Positions 36,983 to 46,723 are shown, counted from the first letter of the stretch. The stretch: DNA of 64,000 bases from Candidatus Lindowbacteria bacterium RIFCSPLOWO2_12_FULL_62_27 (GCA_001784175.1 MFPR01000014.1:11797-75796), one strand, 5' to 3'. Notes: generated by a model from the letters alone, not told the origin. A program made the numbers and translations.

Positions 36983-38697
36983 CGCTTCACCCGTACCGTG
37001 TCGGACCAGTCGCTTTCTTCGAGCGAGAACGCCGAAAGAGCGCGGACGCGATAGTGGAGTTCCGAAAACGTGTCCGGTAGATCCGTCACATAGGGCGATG
37101 AGGCGAGGGACGCCACGCGGACCGGACCGGCAGCATCGATCCGATAGACATTGTATCCGCCGATCTCGAAGCCCCCGGCCCGCGGCCACGTCAACCACAG
37201 GCGGCGGCCGTCGACTCGATACGCCACGGAGTTGGGCGGGCGAAGTTCTGCCGGCGCGGCGGTGAAACGAACGGGATCGGACATGGGGCTTTCCTGACCG
37301 AGATCGCCGACGATGGAGGCGCGGTAGTAATAGGAAAGGCCAGGATCGATTTTCTCCCCGTCGATGAAGGACGGCTCTTCTGTTTCCCCGACAACGACGA
37401 ACGGTCCGTCCGTCGAATAGCTCCGATAGATGCGGTAGCGCGATCCACGCGGCAGGATGTCTTCAAATTCGAGCGACACGCCGCCGGCGATGCCCGAAAG
37501 CCTGAGGGACGGCGGGTCGCCCGGCGGGGATGTGTCCGGTCCGGCGCCGGCTGTTCGAGGGCCGTCTGCCGAACCTTCTCCTCCGGCGCGGGCCAAGGCG
37601 GCCTGCCGGAACACGAGCAAGGTGTGATCGGCGCGATGGCCGGCCCGATCGAAGGCGAGGAGGCGGATTGAATTTGGACCGGGCTCGAGGTCCCGGATGA
37701 AATTGAACTGGCCGTCGCGCGTGGTGACGGGTTTGCCCCCGCAAAACAGCGCCGCCGGCTCGTTGAGTTTTCCGCTAAGCAGGATCTGTTTCAGCGCCGT
37801 GGTTTCGGAAACGGGGTCCATCGCAAGGACCGGCGGCGCGACATCGACGCCGATGCGCACCGAGAGCGTGGCGACGGCCGCGTCGCGCCTGAATTGCGCC
37901 GAGAGCGTGTCCTGGCCCGGCCTGAGCGTGACGGCGGCGGAGAAATTTCCGTCGGCCGACCATCGAACCGGAGCGCCTTCCACGGTCGCTTCGACCGCGC
38001 CGTCGGAACGGTCCGCGCGGCCGAGGACGGTGATTTTTTCCCGGTCCGAGATCCGCCCGGCGCGCGGTGAAAACCAGCGGATGCGGGGAACGCGTTCGCC
38101 CCGGGCGCTGTACCGCAGCGGCAGTCTGGGCTTGCTTTCGAGCGCGCGCCGGATCTCCGGCGGGATCGGCAGGACTTCCGGCTTGCCGCCGGCCGGCGCG
38201 CGGATCATGGTCCCGGCGGCTGCGGCCATGCGCTGATCTTCATGTTCGACCGAAACTTCACCCATGAGACAGTAAACGTGCATCCGCTGGCCGCCGGCTT
38301 CGACATCGACGATGGAATTGGGCTGGAGCGCGAACGACCCAAAGGGCGAGGTCAGCGTGAAGGGCACGCCGGAAACGATTCTGGCCCGGCCGGCGCCGAA
38401 ATGGACGGAGGTGTCGGCGGCGGCGAAGAGGGAGAACTCGGAGAATTCCAAGAGCGCGCCCTGCGGCCATTCCTCGCCGAACTGGATCGCGAGCGCCGCC
38501 TGGTCATCAACCCGGACCCACTCCGGCTCGCGCTCCGGGCCGCCCAAGCGGTCGCCCATCCACAAGAGCGCCTTGTCGCCCAGCGGCTGTTTCATCCGGA
38601 CCGCCGAATGGACGAGGCCTACGACTTGGAATCCAGCCGGCCATGCGGGCGTCGCGAAGACCGCCACCCAGAGGCAGGCCAGAAGGCGGGCTGCCAA
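36979..38697 (-). CDS. Exported FecR-domain protein with FN3 repeats
   Basis: 572 residues if the TTG at 38697 is the start, 7 nt after the upstream stop; no ATG or GTG is better placed. Signal peptide: LLACLWVAVFATPAWPA. Then an N-terminal soluble part, a FecR-like beta region (HFGAGRARIVSGVPFTLTSPFGSFAL ... HVYCLMGEVSVE), an Ig-like region around 250-400, and two C-terminal fibronectin type III-like domains (RYRIYRSYSTDGPFVVVGE, GGYNVYRIDAAGPVRV). FecR domains without sigma factors are common in periplasmic or surface proteins; here no sigma/FecI gene is near, so a structural role is likely. Confidence 0.75.
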   Translation of the reverse strand: MAARLLACLWVAVFATPAWPAGFQVVGLVHSAVRMKQPLGDKALLWMGDRLGGPEREPEWVRVDDQAALAIQFGEEWPQGALLEFSEFSLFAAADTSVHFGAGRARIVSGVPFTLTSPFGSFALQPNSIVDVEAGGQRMHVYCLMGEVSVEHEDQRMAAAAGTMIRAPAGGKPEVLPIPPEIRRALESKPRLPLRYSARGERVPRIRWFSPRAGRISDREKITVLGRADRSDGAVEATVEGAPVRWSADGNFSAAVTLRPGQDTLSAQFRRDAAVATLSVRIGVDVAPPVLAMDPVSETTALKQILLSGKLNEPAALFCGGKPVTTRDGQFNFIRDLEPGPNSIRLLAFDRAGHRADHTLLVFRQAALARAGGEGSADGPRTAGAGPDTSPPGDPPSLRLSGIAGGVSLEFEDILPRGSRYRIYRSYSTDGPFVVVGETEEPSFIDGEKIDPGLSYYYRASIVGDLGQESPMSDPVRFTAAPAELRPPNSVAYRVDGRRLWLTWPRAGGFEIGGYNVYRIDAAGPVRVASLASSPYVTDLPDTFSELHYRVRALSAFSLEESDWSDTVRVKR

Positions 38698-38704
38698 GCC
38701 CGCG

Positions 38705-40576
38705 CTACCGATCGACCTGTCGGACAAAATCGCCGATTCCGATAAACCGGGCACGCTCGACTTCCTGCACCCGGATCCGCGCGAACCATTCGTAAATATT
38801 GATGACATCCGCCAGGAGGGGCCGGCCCAGGACATGGCGGCCAAACTGCCCGCTGGCGTTCAGGCCGTGCCGGCGGCCGACGTCGACGATCATCGCGCCC
38901 TCGCGTTCCTTTTTGACGACCCTGGCGTACTGCGCGGATGCGAGCTGGAGGGACTTGACGGTTTCGAGGATGAGGTCGTCGGTGAAATCCGAGCGGCTTT
39001 TGAGGACGACATGCTGTTCCTTGAATTCGAGCGCCTGCGCGTCGCCGCTGCCGCCGACCGGAAAAATCCCGAGTTCCGCCGAGAAGGCGCCTTCGAGGTT
39101 GAGGCCGATCCGTCCGTGGAAGAAAAAATCCGCGCCTTTCTGGTGGGCCACCTCCTCCGCTTTTTCGAACGGCACCGCCGGTTCCAGCGCCTGGATGCGG
39201 AAGGGCGTGAGGGCCTCGGCGAAGAGGGCGATGGCATCGGTGACCAGCCGGCCGAGGGCCGGCCGAACGGAGGCGGGATCGTCCGACAGGCGAAACACGA
39301 ACAGGTTATAAGTGCGGCGGCGCGAGTCGTCGGTCGGCGGGACCTCGACGGAGAAGCTCTGATAGCGCTTAAAAATGGTTTCATCGTCCGGGTCGAGATT
39401 GCGGGCCACCATGATTTCCGCCCGCGCCGATTCGGCCAATCCCATCCGCCAGGCGGTTTCGGCCAGATAGCGCCGGATTTCCTTGTCCCGCGGATTGAGC
39501 TTGCGCGCCAGATACAGCGGGATGAACGCCTCGAGGTTCATCGCGTCCAGATAGGCCTGCCGGCCGACCTTCAGCCGCTCTTCCGCGCGTTTGAGCCGGA
39601 GAGGATCCGACACCGGCGCGTGTCGGAGCAGCCACAGATCGAGCTGCATCATGAGATAGGGCCGGTCGGGGACGTCCCGCAAGAAATCGGCGAGGGTCTC
39701 GATGCCCGCCACCGGCCGGCCGCGGGCCACGTCGCTCAGGCTGCGCAGATACGCGAGGTCCTCCCGGGCCTCGGCCGATTCGGCGGCGAGGGGCAGATTC
39801 CGGAGGATGTCCTCCGCGGCGACATAATAGGGTTCGGAGTCGGCCAGGAGGTTGAGCCGCGCCATGAGGCGCCCGAATCGCGGGTCGAGGAGGAGGGCCG
39901 GCGGCGCCTTGGAAAAGAGATCGATCACCCGCTCGACCGGCGCTTTGGCCTTGAGGAGATGCCCGACCGAAGCCTCGTAGCTTTCGACGACATCGGGGAA
40001 ATCATCGAGGAGGAGGCCGGCGGCCTCGATGATTTTTTTGGGGTCGCCGATGATCGATTCGATTTCGAGCTGGAGTTTGCGCGCGTCGAAATATTTTTCG
40101 CGGAGGGCGAGGGCCAGTTTGAGTTCCCGGCGCGCGTTCATATAATTGTGCTTGCCGACCATGACCTGCGCCTTGTAGAAGTGGATTTCGGGGTTCTGGC
40201 CGAACCGGCTCGACACGTCGTCGAGCAATTTTTGCGCCTTGTCGAAATCCTTCAGGTAAATCGCATAGAGTCTGAGCCGGCGTGTGGCGGCATCCATGTT
40301 CTGGGGGTCGTTCCGTTCGGCCCAGACGTAGGAGGAGTCAGCCTCGGTGAATTTTCCGAGCTTGACGAGGACGTCCCCCATGAGGAGGTGGGCGGGGATG
40401 AAATTGGGGTTGTCGGCGATGGATCGCCGGAGGCTCAGGATCGCGGTGTAAAATTCCCCGCGCTCGTAATTGCCGGCGGCGTTCTGATACTCCTTCATCG
40501 GATCGGCCACCGCCGGGAGGCACATCGGGAGGAACCAGATCAGGAGGCAGAGCCGGAGGCGCGGGGGGAGGCGCAT
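38705..40576 (-). CDS. Exported TPR protein
   Basis: 623 residues from the ATG at 40576, 1 nt after the ATPase stop. A signal peptide (LCLLIWFLPMCLPAVA) precedes several TPR pairs: EYQNAAGNYERGEFYTAIL, HLLMGDVLVKLGKFTEADS, DFDKAQKLLDDVSSRFG, MNARRELKLALALREKYF. The last 200 residues (LGRLVTDAIALFAEAL ... VDVGRRHGLNASGQF) resemble a beta-rich domain of unknown type. It is probably an envelope scaffold. The tight link to the GspE-like ATPase suggests a joint function. Confidence 0.75.
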   Translation of the reverse strand: MRLPPRLRLCLLIWFLPMCLPAVADPMKEYQNAAGNYERGEFYTAILSLRRSIADNPNFIPAHLLMGDVLVKLGKFTEADSSYVWAERNDPQNMDAATRRLRLYAIYLKDFDKAQKLLDDVSSRFGQNPEIHFYKAQVMVGKHNYMNARRELKLALALREKYFDARKLQLEIESIIGDPKKIIEAAGLLLDDFPDVVESYEASVGHLLKAKAPVERVIDLFSKAPPALLLDPRFGRLMARLNLLADSEPYYVAAEDILRNLPLAAESAEAREDLAYLRSLSDVARGRPVAGIETLADFLRDVPDRPYLMMQLDLWLLRHAPVSDPLRLKRAEERLKVGRQAYLDAMNLEAFIPLYLARKLNPRDKEIRRYLAETAWRMGLAESARAEIMVARNLDPDDETIFKRYQSFSVEVPPTDDSRRRTYNLFVFRLSDDPASVRPALGRLVTDAIALFAEALTPFRIQALEPAVPFEKAEEVAHQKGADFFFHGRIGLNLEGAFSAELGIFPVGGSGDAQALEFKEQHVVLKSRSDFTDDLILETVKSLQLASAQYARVVKKEREGAMIVDVGRRHGLNASGQFGRHVLGRPLLADVINIYEWFARIRVQEVERARFIGIGDFVRQVDR

Positions 40577-40577
40577 T

Positions 40578-42293
40578 TCAGGACGCTTTCGGCCCGCCGT
40601 AGAGGCGTTCTTCGCCGTAGGTTTCGCGGAGGACCTCGTCGATGGTGGTGGCGCCGGCAAGTATTTTTTTCTTCCCGCGGCTTCTCAGGGTCTTGATTCC
40701 GGTCTGCTCCATCGTGTCCAGGAGTTCCTTGACGGAGGCGCCGCTCTGGATGAGGTGGGTCAGTTCGCGGTTGAACCGAAGCACCTGGAAAATGCCGGTC
40801 TGTCCCCGGAATCCCGAACCGTTGCACCGCTCGCATCCGGCGCCGCGGTAGAAATCGTAGTCCTTGTATTCGAGCATGTCGAGTTTCTGGAGCTCATCGA
40901 GGGTCGGATGGTAGACGGTGGCGCAAGTGGAGCAGATGCGCCGGACGAGTTTCTGGGCGACGATGCCGAGGATTTGCGTAGCGAAGATGTACCGGTCGAG
41001 TTTCGGATTTTCCAGAAGGTGCAGGAGGGCGTCGAAGGCGGTTTCGGCGTAGTAGGTGCAGAGGACGAATTTTCCGACGGCCGCCGCAAAGAGCGCCTGG
41101 GAGACGCTGTCCTGGTTGGCCAGGCGATCGATCAGGAGCACGTCGGGGTCCTGGCGGAGGGCGCGCAGGACAATGGCGTCGGCGTTTTCGAAATCGGGAT
41201 TCTTGGTGGGATGGAGCTGGTTGAAATGCTCGACCAGGAGTCCCATCGGAGCTTCAATGCTCATCACAAACCGGTTGTGCGTCCGGTAGAGGTAGTTGGC
41301 GACGCTGTAGGACGTCGTCGTCTTCCCGCTGTGGGCCGACCCGCAAATGAGGAGGAGCCCCTCGGGGGCCGTGATCAGCTTTTCAAAGATGTCGAAGGCC
41401 TCCAGCTCAAATCCCATGTCCGCCAGGTCCCGGATGTACATGTCGCGGCGCATGATGTGGAGGACGGCCTTGGTGCCGAGGACCGTTTCGAGCATGCCGA
41501 CCCGCAGCTCGAACCGCTCGTCCCCGCCGGCCATCCGGACTACGAAACTTTCGTCGAACGGCGTCTCCATCACGAGCTGCTCGCGGGTCGACAGGTCCTT
41601 GAGCCTGGCGAGGAGCGCCTGGTACTGCTGGACCGGGACGTGGGTGCGGTCGTAGAGAAATCCGTCGATGCGGAACTTGACCTGGAGGAAGGACCGGCGG
41701 GGCTCCATGATGAGGGCCTGGGCGTTTTCCTTCAGGGCCTGCGAAATCAGTTTTTCGAGGAGCAGGTCGGACATGCTTTCCCCGGCTTCGCTGACGAGCG
41801 GGACCGCGTCGCCCGTGCGCGACACGAGATAGAGTTCGGGCTCGGCCGCCGGCGGCGCTTTCTTTTCGGCGAAGATCGCGTCCAGCGTTTTCTGGATGTC
41901 GTCCCGGGTGCTGACGACGGGCGTCACGTTCAAGCCGCAGGCCTTGGTGAGGCTGTCGATGAGTTCAAGATCAAAAGGGTCGTCCATGGCGACGTCGAGG
42001 GACTGGCCGGACCGCGCGATCGGCACGACGTGGGTCTTGCGGCAGAGGTCCTCGGACAGGATTTTCGCGACGGCGGGATCGATGGCGTAGTGTTTGAGCC
42101 GGACGAAGGGCACGCCAACCTGCTCGGCGATGACTTTGAGCATGTCGACTTCCTGGACGATCCCGCGTCGGACGAGGAGTTCGCCGAGTTTGCCGCCCTC
42201 TTTTTTCTGAAGGTCCAACGCCTCGGCCAGCGTCGGTTCGGAGACAAGCCCGGCCTTGAGGAGGACATCTCCGAGCCGGATCCTGCGGAACAT
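40578..42293 (-). CDS. Divergent GspE/PilB-like ATPase with altered catalytic motifs
   Basis: 571 residues with the order of type II secretion/type IV pilus assembly ATPases: an N-terminal MshEN-like domain (RLGDVLLKAGLVSEPTLAEAL, VPFVRLKHYAIDPAVAKIL), N2 and ATPase domains, and a four-Cys zinc insert (CSTC ... CERC). Walker A is kept (GSAHSGKTT, K324). However, the Walker B/GEIRD segment reads LLIDRLANQDS (D389-R390), losing the catalytic Glu; the His box (usually LHTN) reads CTYYAET; and the Asp box (usually DIHFEP) reads LIMEPR. It may bind ATP without normal hydrolysis. No pilin, GspF or secretin gene is near. Confidence 0.85.
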   Translation of the reverse strand: MFRRIRLGDVLLKAGLVSEPTLAEALDLQKKEGGKLGELLVRRGIVQEVDMLKVIAEQVGVPFVRLKHYAIDPAVAKILSEDLCRKTHVVPIARSGQSLDVAMDDPFDLELIDSLTKACGLNVTPVVSTRDDIQKTLDAIFAEKKAPPAAEPELYLVSRTGDAVPLVSEAGESMSDLLLEKLISQALKENAQALIMEPRRSFLQVKFRIDGFLYDRTHVPVQQYQALLARLKDLSTREQLVMETPFDESFVVRMAGGDERFELRVGMLETVLGTKAVLHIMRRDMYIRDLADMGFELEAFDIFEKLITAPEGLLLICGSAHSGKTTTSYSVANYLYRTHNRFVMSIEAPMGLLVEHFNQLHPTKNPDFENADAIVLRALRQDPDVLLIDRLANQDSVSQALFAAAVGKFVLCTYYAETAFDALLHLLENPKLDRYIFATQILGIVAQKLVRRICSTCATVYHPTLDELQKLDMLEYKDYDFYRGAGCERCNGSGFRGQTGIFQVLRFNRELTHLIQSGASVKELLDTMEQTGIKTLRSRGKKKILAGATTIDEVLRETYGEERLYGGPKAS

Positions 42294-42318
42294 CAGCGGC
42301 GCGCCATCCGAAGGGGGT

Positions 42319-42624
42319 TCAGCCGGCGAGGTGGACGGCGATTTTCCGGAGGAGGTCGATCATCAAGGTTCCGAAAAAAATGGCGCCGAAGAATACAACG
42401 ATGAGCGACAGATCGACCGTGCGGGGCTCGATCCCCATTTTCCGCCGGACGGGATCCAGCACGACCTCGGTGACGCGAAAAACGAACACGATGCCGGGAT
42501 TCGACGTGCCGTCCGCATAGAAGTTCAATATGAACCGCAGGGCCAAGAGCATGCACAGCGTGATAAAGACGGCCGTCAGAAGATTGGCTGCGGCCGTGAT
42601 GACCGCCGATAACAGTGTCAACAT
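42319..42624 (-). CDS. yggT: YggT family membrane protein
   Basis: 101 residues from the ATG at 42624 with GGAGGAC upstream; the longer frame has no homology. Two hydrophobic regions (LLTAVFITLCMLLALRFILNF and LIVVFFGAIFFGTLMIDLL) surround the conserved VTEVVLDPVRRKMGIEP motif. YggT proteins are associated with division site placement and K+ homeostasis, and are often encoded next to proC and yggS, as here. Confidence 0.88.
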   Translation of the reverse strand: MLTLLSAVITAAANLLTAVFITLCMLLALRFILNFYADGTSNPGIVFVFRVTEVVLDPVRRKMGIEPRTVDLSLIVVFFGAIFFGTLMIDLLRKIAVHLAG

Positions 42625-42649
42625 GAATGTCCTCCTTCGCCCGCTGAAG

Positions 42650-43444
42650 TCAGCGGGAGAGTTCCGCGCCCCTCCGGACCGCCGACCGGATGGCCGCTTC
42701 GACCAATCCGGGGAGCCGCCGGCGGGCAAATACCCGCAGGGCCGCTTCGGTGGTTCCGCCCGGCGAGGTGACCATCTCGCGAAGCTGGGCCGGGGTGAGA
42801 CCCCCGCTCCGCAGGAGGGCCGCCGTGCCGGCCAGCGTCTGGAGTCCGAGTTCCTCGGACAACTCCGGCGGCAGGCCGTTCTTGCCGGCGGCGGCGATGC
42901 ACGCTTCGAGAAACGCGCAAACCAGCGCCGGGCCGCTTCCGGAAAGAGCCGTTATACCATTCATCCATTTTTCCTGCACCTTCCAGACGCGGCCCATCGG
43001 CTCAAAGAGCCGGACGGCGAATCGAAGGTCCTCGGGGGCGACGCCGTCGCGCGCGATCGCGGTCGCGCCCGACCCGACCAGAAGCGGCGTGTTGGGCATG
43101 ACGCGGACGATCCGGGCGCCGGGGAGAAGCTGCCGGAGCCGTGCGCGGGTCGTGCCCGCGAGGATGGAGACGACGCGCTTGCCCCGAACCGCCAGACGGA
43201 TCCGGGCTGCGACTTCCTCCACTTTCTGCGGTTTGACCGCGAGCAGGATCGACGCTGCCTGCGAGGCCGCCAGCGCGGCGTCGGCGGTCACGGCGCACCC
43301 GAGCGCCGCCGCCCGGCGCCGCTGGGCGGACAGCGGGTCGGCCATCACGAGTTGGCGGGGCTGAAGGATCTTGCGTGCAATCAGCGCGTGGGCAATCGCG
43401 TGGCCCATCCGGCCCGCACCCAGAACCGCGAGCGTTTTCTTCAA
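42650..43444 (-). CDS. proC: Pyrroline-5-carboxylate reductase
   Basis: 264 residues. The Rossmann motif is LAVLGAGRMGHAIAHAL; further marks are ILLAVKPQKV, VRVMPNTPLLVGSG, ALSGSGPALVCAF and the end MVTSPGGTTEAALRVF, all standard for ProC, which reduces P5C to proline with NAD(P)H. It overlaps yggS by 4 nt and precedes yggT by 25 nt. Confidence 0.95.
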   Translation of the reverse strand: MKKTLAVLGAGRMGHAIAHALIARKILQPRQLVMADPLSAQRRRAAALGCAVTADAALAASQAASILLAVKPQKVEEVAARIRLAVRGKRVVSILAGTTRARLRQLLPGARIVRVMPNTPLLVGSGATAIARDGVAPEDLRFAVRLFEPMGRVWKVQEKWMNGITALSGSGPALVCAFLEACIAAAGKNGLPPELSEELGLQTLAGTAALLRSGGLTPAQLREMVTSPGGTTEAALRVFARRRLPGLVEAAIRSAVRRGAELSR

Positions 43445-44166
43445 GGCGACGGCGATCTCGGTCCGAAAATGAGCGTGCCGATTCGCAGGAGCGTCGCGCC
43501 CTCCTCGATGGCGATTTCGAAATCGTCGCTCATGCCCATCGAGAGCGTGTCCCAGACGGCGCCGCCTTCCTGCGTGGGCCGGATCGACTGGAACAACTCG
43601 CGAACCTGCCGGAAGCAGGCCCGGATTTTTTCGCGATCCTCCGTCAGCGGCCCGATGGCCATGAGGCCGCGCAGTCGAATCCGGTCAAACTCCGCCAGCG
43701 ACCGGACGAACGCGGCGGCGGCCTCCGGTGGGACGCCGTGTTTGGCCGGCTCGCCGGTCGGCTCGATCTGGACGAGGGCGTCGATGGTGCGGTTTTCTTT
43801 TTCGCATTCTTTTTGGATCGCCCGGGCGAGATCGATCCGGTCGAGGCTCTGGATCATCGAGAAGAGCCGGACCGCCGGGCGGACCTTGTTGGTCTGGAGC
43901 GACCCGACGAGATGCCAGCGGATGGAGAGATCGGCGAGCTGTGCGGCTTTGGGCACGGCCTCCTGCACGCGGTTCTCGGCGATCTCGGCCAGACCCTCAC
44001 GCACGGCGACCCGAACCGCCGCCGGCGGATGGCCCTTGGCGACCGCGATGCACGCGATCCCGTCCGGAGGGCGGCCGGCCCGGGCCGCGGCGGCGCGAAT
44101 CCGTTCTCTCAATCGTTTGATATTCTCACCGATGTCCGTCGAATTCCGCATGGCCTGTTCGATCAC
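43441..44166 (-). CDS. yggS: PLP homeostasis protein YggS (PLPBP)
   Basis: 241 residues. The PLP lysine lies in IAVAKGHPP (usually AVSKTHP), followed by IAENRVQEAVPK, WHLVGSLQTNK, SLDRIDLA, and the phosphate-binding end LSMGMSDDFEIAIEEGATLLRIGTLIFG. It buffers pyridoxal phosphate. It leads the yggS-proC-yggT cluster; the first Met or Met6 could be the start. Confidence 0.94.
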   Translation of the reverse strand: MIEQAMRNSTDIGENIKRLRERIRAAAARAGRPPDGIACIAVAKGHPPAAVRVAVREGLAEIAENRVQEAVPKAAQLADLSIRWHLVGSLQTNKVRPAVRLFSMIQSLDRIDLARAIQKECEKENRTIDALVQIEPTGEPAKHGVPPEAAAAFVRSLAEFDRIRLRGLMAIGPLTEDREKIRACFRQVRELFQSIRPTQEGGAVWDTLSMGMSDDFEIAIEEGATLLRIGTLIFGPRSPSP

Positions 44167-44234
44167 AGCGTGATCTTATATTTTTCCGGCCGCAATCGCA
44201 AACTCCGCCGCGCGGCCGGAAGCGATTCCGGCGC

Positions 44235-46613
44235 TCAGGGCGACAGACTCGGCCGGCAAATCAAGAGGCCCACGTACGCGATCAGTCCCAGTCCTGAAAG
44301 CCATGCGCCGAGCCGGGCCAGGGGCGGCTCGTAGGCGAGGTCGATTTTGTGCTCGCCCTTGTCCAGCACGAGTCCCATGAATCCGATGTTGACCTTGCGC
44401 AGATCCTGCCGGCGGCCGTTGACGGTTGCGGTCCAGCCCCGATCGAAAGGAATGGAGAGAAAGAGGATCTTCCGCCGGTCCAGCCTGAGCGTGCCCCGGA
44501 TGAGATTCTGCCGGTATTCGGAGATCGCCAGCGAGTTTTCCTTCAACCGGCCCATCGACCGGACCAAGTCGTCCGCCGGCAGGTCCCGTGAAACGGTGGT
44601 GATGGACTCCAGGCCGGCAAATTCGCCCTTGTCCGCGGGATCGATCACGCAGGCCCGCAGAAACGCCAGGGGTTTGACCGGGGCCTCCAGCGACTTGAAA
44701 TCGCTGTGGAGCATGTAGGCGTCATAGGCGTACCCCAGCGGGAGAAAAAAATTGTTCTTGTAGAGATGAACATGCCCAAACGTTGCCACCTTTTCGTATC
44801 CCAACTGCGGGAGATTCGTGGCCGTGCGGCGCGTGAGGGCATATTTGACGGCGAGCATCGTACGTATCATCGGATGGGCTTTTTCGACGCCGTCCGTCAC
44901 GTGCGTGGACAGCTCGTCGGTTGGATCGATCACGCCCGCCTCTCCGAGAAACCGGATGTAATTGATTTGATTGAATGAATAATAGCTGGAGGTCCCCCGA
45001 AATCCCTGGATCTTCGCGTCATTGATCGAATAATGCATGGCCGGGCTGGACGAGTAATCTTTCGTGACGCGGAAAAATTCCGTGTCGGTGGCGTTCAGCC
45101 AGGCCACCGCGTCGACGGTGTAGTCGTTGTATCCGGTTTTCTCGTGAAGCGACGCGGCCGTCAGCGCGGATCTCGCGTCGATGGTTTGCACCGCGAAGTA
45201 GCCCATCTCGGCGGCGACGCTCGCCACAAGAAGCAATCGCGACACCCTGCCGAGGTTGCCGGCGCCCATCGCAAGCAGCAACACCGTATGCGCCGCCAGA
45301 AACGCGGCCGCCGCGCTCCGCAGGCCCGGGTCCACCCGCAGGCGGGGGTACGGGACAAACAAGACGACCAGGAGAACCGCGCACGTGACGATCAGGGTCG
45401 GCCGATCGAGTTTGGAGGAGCCGTCGATCAGGCCGAGGGCGCGCACGGCGAGGTGAATGATGAGAATCGTCAAGAACAGGGAAATGGTCCGATAATAATC
45501 GCCGCTGAACAGGTTGATCATGTACCTGAAAAATGGGAACACCAGAATCGCGACGGCGAGGGCGCAACCGCCGCCATACAGGCGACGGGTCTTGCGATCG
45601 GAGAGGGAAAAAAACTGCGGCAAAAGAAGGAGGCTGAGCAGGCCGGCGTAGAGAAGCGGCGCCTCGAAGTAATTGCCCCAGCCCCGGAACGCGCTACCGG
45701 CGCCCAGGAGGTCGTTCGAAAACAGGCGTAGCAGGATGGTGAGCGACTGTCCAAAGGTGTTGGTTTCCAATATCTGTTTCGCCGCCAGCTTGCTGAAGAG
45801 GGAGACCTCGCCGCTGACTCGCGGGCTCTGCAGCATCTGCAGGACGCCCGTCATCACGTACACGGCGCCCATGAGGACCCCGAGCGCCCACAGCCCGGCC
45901 AGCTTCGTCAGAAACACCGCATAGGCCCGCCCGAGCGGCCCGCGCTCCTCCCAGAAACGCAGCGTCGCGTATGCGGCCAGAAAGACCGTATCCATATACA
46001 GGAAATACGGCTGATCGATGCCGGCGCAGGCCACCGCAACAGGAATCAGACCCCAGCGGGACTGTTTGAAGAACCGCTCAAAGGCGTACAACAGGAATGC
46101 CACAAACATCGCCTCGGTCGGCGGAGAACGCCATGTGCCGCCCAGGACCATGTACCCGCAGAAGGTGTACAGGAGCGCGCCCATTCCCGACGCATAGGCC
46201 GAAATCCCCAGAAGCGACAGATAGCGGAAGAAGAAAACGCCGCACAACAGGATTTTCAGCAGATGGACATAAATCACCGCATACGGAATCAGCCGCGTCG
46301 GAAACAGGCTGAGGAGCAGCGCGGTCGGCTCGTTGATGGAATACGGAAAAATGTTCTGGCCCGCGCCCTGCTGAAAGGACCACCGCGGAATGCCGTCGGA
46401 CCTCAGATACTCCCGCAGGTGCACGTAGTGCGGATAATGCTCGTTCATCGTGTCGCTGCCGATGTCCTTGAAGAGAAAAATTTTCTCGAACAGCAGAAAG
46501 TCCTTGAAAACGATGAAAACGAGCAGCGCAATTAGAATGCCGAACGCGAGACCGGCCCCCGGGCCGCCCCGCGGGCGACGCAAGTCGGGCGGGTCCACGG
46601 AAACTTTTTTCAT
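44235..46613 (-). CDS. YfhO-type polytopic membrane protein
   Basis: 792 residues from the ATG at 46613; a longer frame would run into the tRNA fragment. About twelve transmembrane helices fill residues 20-480, with the early motif FKDIGSDTMNEHYPHYVHLREYLRSDGIPRW and GAGQNIFPYSINEP, typical of the YfhO/GT-C-like superfamily. The last 300 residues form an extracytoplasmic domain (FFRVTKDYSSSP, HVHLYKNNFFLPLGYAYD, FDRGWTATVNGRR), and a terminal helix. YfhO proteins are proposed to glycosylate lipoteichoic acid or other polymers; its substrate here is unknown. Confidence 0.82.
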   Translation of the reverse strand: MKKVSVDPPDLRRPRGGPGAGLAFGILIALLVFIVFKDFLLFEKIFLFKDIGSDTMNEHYPHYVHLREYLRSDGIPRWSFQQGAGQNIFPYSINEPTALLLSLFPTRLIPYAVIYVHLLKILLCGVFFFRYLSLLGISAYASGMGALLYTFCGYMVLGGTWRSPPTEAMFVAFLLYAFERFFKQSRWGLIPVAVACAGIDQPYFLYMDTVFLAAYATLRFWEERGPLGRAYAVFLTKLAGLWALGVLMGAVYVMTGVLQMLQSPRVSGEVSLFSKLAAKQILETNTFGQSLTILLRLFSNDLLGAGSAFRGWGNYFEAPLLYAGLLSLLLLPQFFSLSDRKTRRLYGGGCALAVAILVFPFFRYMINLFSGDYYRTISLFLTILIIHLAVRALGLIDGSSKLDRPTLIVTCAVLLVVLFVPYPRLRVDPGLRSAAAAFLAAHTVLLLAMGAGNLGRVSRLLLVASVAAEMGYFAVQTIDARSALTAASLHEKTGYNDYTVDAVAWLNATDTEFFRVTKDYSSSPAMHYSINDAKIQGFRGTSSYYSFNQINYIRFLGEAGVIDPTDELSTHVTDGVEKAHPMIRTMLAVKYALTRRTATNLPQLGYEKVATFGHVHLYKNNFFLPLGYAYDAYMLHSDFKSLEAPVKPLAFLRACVIDPADKGEFAGLESITTVSRDLPADDLVRSMGRLKENSLAISEYRQNLIRGTLRLDRRKILFLSIPFDRGWTATVNGRRQDLRKVNIGFMGLVLDKGEHKIDLAYEPPLARLGAWLSGLGLIAYVGLLICRPSLSP

Positions 46614-46723
46614 GATTCGGAAGAGGCTACCACACGAGGACGCGCCGTCCAAGGCAAACTTGGCCCTTGTGCGGCCCTTGTGGCAACGGGGACAATACAT
46701 CCCTGATGTCCCCGTCGCACCCT

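Noticed and set aside
38312-40696. 794-codon frame antisense to the TPR protein
   Set aside because: Shadow of the TPR coding sequence; no motif, and it crosses several minus-strand genes that have clear start and stop junctions.
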